Positions 60,541-64,000 of a DNA stretch of 64,000 bases are shown one piece after another. The DNA comes from Roseovarius indicus (lineage in GTDB: Bacteria; Pseudomonadota; Alphaproteobacteria; Rhodobacterales; Rhodobacteraceae). How positions within the stretch are numbered: position 1 is the stretch's first letter; the number at the start of each line of letters is the position of its first letter. Location of the stretch: contig NZ_CP031598.1 of assembly GCF_008728195.1 (NCBI RefSeq), forward strand, positions 3,100,001 through 3,164,000. The letters run 5' to 3'. The notes under the pieces were generated by a model. The model was not told where the DNA came from. It searched no databases and saw only the letters and a program-made list of their open reading frames with translations. The translations under genes were made by a program, and so were the position numbers.

Positions 60541-61323
60541 ATGAAGATCGCCAGCTTCAACATCAACGGCATCAAGGCCCGCGCCGGTGCCCTCACCGAC
60601 TGGCTCGACGAGGCCGAACCCGACGTCGCCGTGCTTCAGGAGATCAAGTCGATCGACGAGAATTTCCCCCGCGAGCTCTTCGAGGAGCGCGGCTATCAGG
60701 TCGAGACCCACGGCCAGAAAAGCTTCAACGGGGTGGCGATCCTGTCGAAACTCCCGCTCGAGGATGTCACCCGCGGCCTGCCCGGCGATGACGACGACGA
60801 ACAGGCCCGCTGGATCGAGGCCACCGTCATGGGCGACCATACGGCGGTGCGCGTCTGCGGCCTCTACCTGCCCAACGGCAACCCGGCGCCGGGCCCGAAA
60901 TACGACTACAAGCTCGCCTGGATGGAGCGCCTGAAGGCTCGCGCCGAGGCCCTGCTCGAGGCCGAGGAACCCGCCCTCATGGCCGGCGACTACAACATCA
61001 TCCCGCAGGACGAAGACGCCAAGCGCCCCGAGGCCTGGGCCAAGGATGCCCTCGCCCTGCCCGACAGCCGCGCCGCCTTCCGCCGGGTCGTGAATCTCGG
61101 CTTCACCGAGGCCTTCCGCGCCCGCGTCCAAAGCCCCGGTCACTACACGTTCTGGGATTACCAGGCCGGCGCCTGGAACAAGGATGACGGCATCCGGATC
61201 GACCATGTCCTGCTGACACCCCAGGCCGCCGACCTGATGACCGACTGCCAGATCGACAAGGAAATCCGCGGCCGCGAAAAGCCCTCCGACCACGTGCCGA
61301 TCTGGGTGAACCTCGACGCGTAA
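60541..61323 (+). CDS. xth: Exodeoxyribonuclease III
   Basis: 260 aa. KIASFNINGIKARAGALTDWL, VLQEIKS (metal Glu), GDYNIIP (catalytic Asp/Asn), and C-terminal IDHVLLTP ... KPSDHVPIWVNLD. AP endonuclease and 3' exonuclease in base-excision repair. GAGG lies 6 bases before ATG; the in-frame upstream part to 60421 crosses the DnaA-box gap and is not coding. Confidence 0.97.
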   Translation: MKIASFNINGIKARAGALTDWLDEAEPDVAVLQEIKSIDENFPRELFEERGYQVETHGQKSFNGVAILSKLPLEDVTRGLPGDDDDEQARWIEATVMGDHTAVRVCGLYLPNGNPAPGPKYDYKLAWMERLKARAEALLEAEEPALMAGDYNIIPQDEDAKRPEAWAKDALALPDSRAAFRRVVNLGFTEAFRARVQSPGHYTFWDYQAGAWNKDDGIRIDHVLLTPQAADLMTDCQIDKEIRGREKPSDHVPIWVNLDA

Positions 61324-61360
61324 GCCTCTGACGCGAAACCACTTCCGCGCGTGACGCGCC

Positions 61361-62530
61361 TTACCGGCCCGTCACCACGTCATGCTCGTAGATCCAGTCG
61401 AACTGATGCATGATCTTGCCGGGCGCCACCGCCCCGCCAAACCGCAGAGCGGCATGCGCCGCCCACCGCAGCGGCGGAAACGACAGGTGGTATTTCCAAG
61501 CGTTGGAACTGGCCGCATCCACGACCTTGCGAACCCGCCCCTCCCGGCGCGTCTGGTACGCCGCCAGCCGCGTCTCGAGCGACCCTGACAGCGACAGCGC
61601 CTCCGCCAGAACCCAGGCATCCTCCAGCGCCATCGACGCCCCCTGCGCCATGAAGGGCAGCGTCGGATGCGCCGCATCGCCCAGCAGAACCGTGCCCGGC
61701 CCATGCCACGCCGCCGCCACCGGGTGCCGGAACAGCCCCCACAGGTGCACCGTCTCGACCTGCCCCAGCATCTCGCGCACCTCCGCGCCGAAATCGGCGA
61801 AAGCCGCGCGCAGATTGTCAGGATCGTCCTGCTGGCTCCAGCTTTCCTCCTGCCACGCGGCGCGCTCCTGCACCGCCACCAGGTTCAACGCCGCACCATC
61901 GCGCAGCGGATAGCTCACCACGTGCCGGTGCGGGCCCATATGCACATGCACCTCCGGGCCCCGGCCGCGCGTGTTGGGCACCACGGCCCGCCACGCCACC
62001 TGGCCGGTAAAGAACGGCGCCGCCTGGCCATTGAGCGCCCGCCGCACCACCGAATGCAGCCCGTCGGCGCCCACCACCAGGTCGGCCTTCACATCGACAC
62101 CCCTGGCCAGCCCCACATCCGGCGGCTCGCCCGGCGTCACGTCCTCGGCATGCTGAAGCAGGCGGATCTTCACCCCCGCCTCCCGCGCGCCGGAGGCCAG
62201 CACCTCGATCAGGTCGGCCCTATGGACGAAATGGTAATCGGCGCTCTCCAACCCGCCCAGGTCGAGCCGCAGCACCTCGCCGCCCCGGTAATCCTTCAGC
62301 CGCACCGCCTGTCCCTGCACCGACACGTTGCGCAGCGCGTCCCCCAGCCCCAGCGCCTCCAGCACCCGGAAGCCGTTGGGGCTGACCTGTAAACCCGCGC
62401 CCACCTCGCGGATCGTCTCGGCCTGCTCGAACACCGTCACATCGGCCCCGCGCAGCCGCAGCGCCCGCGCCGCCGCCAGCCCGCCGATGCCGCCGCCCAC
62501 CACGACGATCTTCATGCCGTCCAAAGTCAT
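61361..62530 (-). CDS. FAD-dependent monooxygenase (salicylate hydroxylase type)
   Basis: 389 aa from ATG 62530; ATG 62515 is possible. KIVVVGGGIGGLAAARALRLRG (FAD), VGADGLHSVVRRAL (DG motif), VLLGDAAHPTLPFMAQGASMALEDA (GD motif). Closest to salicylate/3-hydroxybenzoate 6-hydroxylases by motif spacing. Substrate cannot be told. Convergent with xth; no ring-cleavage genes nearby, so an isolated redox step. Confidence 0.9.
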   Translation of the reverse strand: MTLDGMKIVVVGGGIGGLAAARALRLRGADVTVFEQAETIREVGAGLQVSPNGFRVLEALGLGDALRNVSVQGQAVRLKDYRGGEVLRLDLGGLESADYHFVHRADLIEVLASGAREAGVKIRLLQHAEDVTPGEPPDVGLARGVDVKADLVVGADGLHSVVRRALNGQAAPFFTGQVAWRAVVPNTRGRGPEVHVHMGPHRHVVSYPLRDGAALNLVAVQERAAWQEESWSQQDDPDNLRAAFADFGAEVREMLGQVETVHLWGLFRHPVAAAWHGPGTVLLGDAAHPTLPFMAQGASMALEDAWVLAEALSLSGSLETRLAAYQTRREGRVRKVVDAASSNAWKYHLSFPPLRWAAHAALRFGGAVAPGKIMHQFDWIYEHDVVTGR

Positions 62531-62600
62531 TTCCCGGTCCCCGGACAAAAAACGCCGGAGCTTTCACCCCGGCGCCTTGATCTTTCTCAGGCCGCGACCT

Positions 62601-63056
62601 CTAGTCGTCGCGGTGAACCTTCTCGCGCCGTTCGTGACGCTCCTGCGCCTCGAGGCTCATGGTCGCGATCGGGCGCGCATCCAGCCGCTTGAGGCTGATC
62701 GGCTCGCCGGTCACCTCGCAATAGCCATATTCGCCCTCGTCGATCCGGCGCAGGGCCGAGTCGATTTTCGCAACCAGCTTGCGCTGGCGGTCGCGGGTGC
62801 GCAGCTCCAGCGCGCGGTCGGTTTCCTCGCTGGCGCGGTCGGCCACATCGGGGATCGCGCGCGTGCTGTCCTGCAGCCCTTCGATCGTGTCGCGGCTGTC
62901 TTCGAGCAGCTCGGATTTCCACTGGATCAGCTTCCGTCGGAAGTACTCCAGTTGCCGCTCGTTCATGAATGGTTCGTCTTCTGCGGGACTGTAGTCCTCG
63001 GGAAGAAAGACCTCGGCTTTCATTTCCACTCCCTCATCAAGGCCAGTGTCTGGCAT
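62601..63056 (-). CDS. dksA: RNA polymerase-binding regulator DksA (one-cysteine type)
   Basis: About 151 aa from ATG 63056 (GAGGAG 7 bases upstream); ATG 63023, giving the commonly seen MKAEVFLPEDYSP opening, is also well placed. Coiled coil DEPFMNERQLEYFRRKLIQWK ... SEETDRALELRTRDRQRKLV with the tip Asp/Ala residues (DVADRASEETD). The zinc-finger region keeps one of four cysteines (YGYCEVTGEPISLKRL). A Rhodobacter sphaeroides DksA of this type works without zinc. Mediates the stringent response with ppGpp. Confidence 0.94.
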   Translation of the reverse strand: MPDTGLDEGVEMKAEVFLPEDYSPAEDEPFMNERQLEYFRRKLIQWKSELLEDSRDTIEGLQDSTRAIPDVADRASEETDRALELRTRDRQRKLVAKIDSALRRIDEGEYGYCEVTGEPISLKRLDARPIATMSLEAQERHERREKVHRDD

Positions 63057-63215
63057 GGTATTCTCCTCAGACATTTGGCAAGCCCATAGGCCGAGCACTT
63101 ACACTTCCATCCGGCGAATGTCACTACACAAATACACGCCATTGCGGTGTTTTCTGCGGCGCAGTACGGTGCGAGGCGACCGTCTGAGCAAAGATGCAAA
63201 AAGGATATACAATTC

Positions 63216-64000
63216 ATGAAGTTCGCCGGAACCGAATCCTACGTCGCCACGGAAGACCTCACCGTCGCGGTCAACGCCGCCGTCACGCTCGAGCGTCCGC
63301 TGCTGGTCAAGGGCGAGCCCGGCACCGGCAAGACAGAGCTGGCCCGCCAGGTGGCCCAGGCGCTCGGCGTCGACATGCTCGAATGGAACATCAAGTCGAC
63401 CACCAAGGCCCAGCAGGGCCTCTACGAATACGACGCCGTCAGCCGCCTGCGCGACAGCCAGCTGGGCGACGAACGGGTGCATGACGTCAAGAACTACATC
63501 CGCAAGGGCAAGCTCTGGCAGGCCTTCGAGGCCGACAGCAAGCTCGTCCTCCTGATCGACGAGATCGACAAGGCCGATATCGAGTTCCCGAACGACCTCC
63601 TGCAGGAACTCGACAAGATGGAATTCCACGTCTACGAGACCGGCGAGACGATCCGCGCCAAGCACCGGCCCATCGTGATCATCACGTCCAACAACGAGAA
63701 AGAGCTGCCCGACGCCTTCCTGCGCCGCTGCTTCTTCCACTACATCCGCTTCCCCGATGTCGAGACGATGAAGAAGATCGTCGAGGTCCACCATCCCGGC
63801 ATCAAGGAACAGCTCCTGACCACCGCCCTCACCCAGTTCTACGAGATCCGCGACCAGGGCGGGCTCAAGAAAAAGCCCTCCACCTCCGAGGTGCTCGACT
63901 GGCTCAAGCTCATCCTCGCCGAAGACCTCACCGCCGAAGACCTGCGCCGCGACGGCGCCGATGCCCTGCCGAAACTGCACGGCGCGCTCCTCAAGAACGA
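63216..64000 (+). CDS. MoxR-type AAA ATPase, partial (runs off the right edge)
   Basis: At least 261 residues from ATG 63216 (AAGGA 10 bases upstream). Walker A GEPGTGKTELARQ (about residue 32), Walker B LVLLIDEIDKADIEFPNDLLQEL (about 110), sensor IITSNNEKELPDAFLRRC. This is the MoxR/CoxD-like group that normally precedes a von Willebrand-domain partner (CoxE-like), expected just beyond the window. Involved in cofactor insertion or complex maturation. Confidence 0.92.
   Translation, partial: MKFAGTESYVATEDLTVAVNAAVTLERPLLVKGEPGTGKTELARQVAQALGVDMLEWNIKSTTKAQQGLYEYDAVSRLRDSQLGDERVHDVKNYIRKGKLWQAFEADSKLVLLIDEIDKADIEFPNDLLQELDKMEFHVYETGETIRAKHRPIVIITSNNEKELPDAFLRRCFFHYIRFPDVETMKKIVEVHHPGIKEQLLTTALTQFYEIRDQGGLKKKPSTSEVLDWLKLILAEDLTAEDLRRDGADALPKLHGALLKN

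Overview
The window is GC-rich chromosomal DNA from an alphaproteobacterium, most probably a member of the Rhodobacterales (Roseobacter/Rhodobacter group). The reasons are gene content and order (iscR - cysteine desulfurase - sufB - accessory genes - sufC - sufD - sufS; yceD - rpmF - plsX - fabH - ihfA - merR; scpB - scpA - nagZ - SPOR - argS - dgt - erpA), a single-cysteine IscR, a one-cysteine DksA, a metal-poor HemB, and frequent 1- and 4-base gene overlaps. No insertion sequence, prophage or CRISPR array was seen. The genus cannot be named from the sequence alone.

Layout. 1-3814: a minus-strand operon for a Tat-exported molybdenum hydroxylase with a 2Fe-2S subunit and a membrane-anchored cytochrome c (cut by the left edge). 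3908-5893: a receiver-like protein and an APH/P-loop kinase. 6020-12435: a cluster of stress genes (89-aa protein, sodC, BON protein, SDR plus a small membrane protein, dodecin, NDUFA9-like reductase, dihydrolipoamide-dehydrogenase-like flavoprotein). Several are preceded by GGAAC-N16/17-NGTT, the pattern of an EcfG general-stress promoter. 12663-14821: a VasI/TagO-like secreted protein, a membrane protein, tRNA-Arg(CCG) and a 44-aa lipoprotein. 15004-24348: the isc-suf iron-sulfur operon with seven non-canonical genes inside, controlled from a TTGACG-N17-TAGAAT promoter whose -10 box lies in a perfect 17-bp palindrome. 24388-25884: alpha/beta hydrolase, small protein, HD hydrolase. 25885-26299: a gene-free stretch rich in inverted and tandem repeats. 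26300-35585: mfd, a membrane protein, hemB, a SYLF lipoprotein, usg and gyrA. 35756-41316: an exopolysaccharide initiation and export locus. 41326-44524: ABC-F protein, ornithine-lipid acyltransferase, BamE. 44615-49287: yceD, rpmF, plsX, fabH, ihfA, a MerR regulator and tRNA-Pro(GGG). 49367-57729: dCTP deaminase, condensin partners scpA/scpB, nagZ, SPOR protein, argS, dgt, erpA. 57769-60214: an unexplained three-gene set (21-residue-repeat protein, 357-aa protein of unknown function, DMT exporter). 60298-60395: two consensus DnaA boxes in an AT-rich gap. 60541-64000: xth, FAD monooxygenase, dksA and a MoxR-type ATPase cut by the right edge.

The most unusual items are: (1) the gene at 59795-60214, whose product repeats a segment beginning FTSSM with an exact 21-residue period and ends on the sixth FTSSM, upstream of a 357-aa protein and an exporter; (2) the promoter-operator of the isc-suf operon and a near-copy of its palindrome inside the cysteine desulfurase gene; (3) the stress regulon in 6-12.4 kb, including one candidate leaderless transcript; (4) mutually exclusive hairpins before rpmF; (5) a duplicated 59-bp gene start inside the suf operon.

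Most other genes are conserved housekeeping functions. Assignments rest on reading translated motifs, lengths and order; no database search was run.
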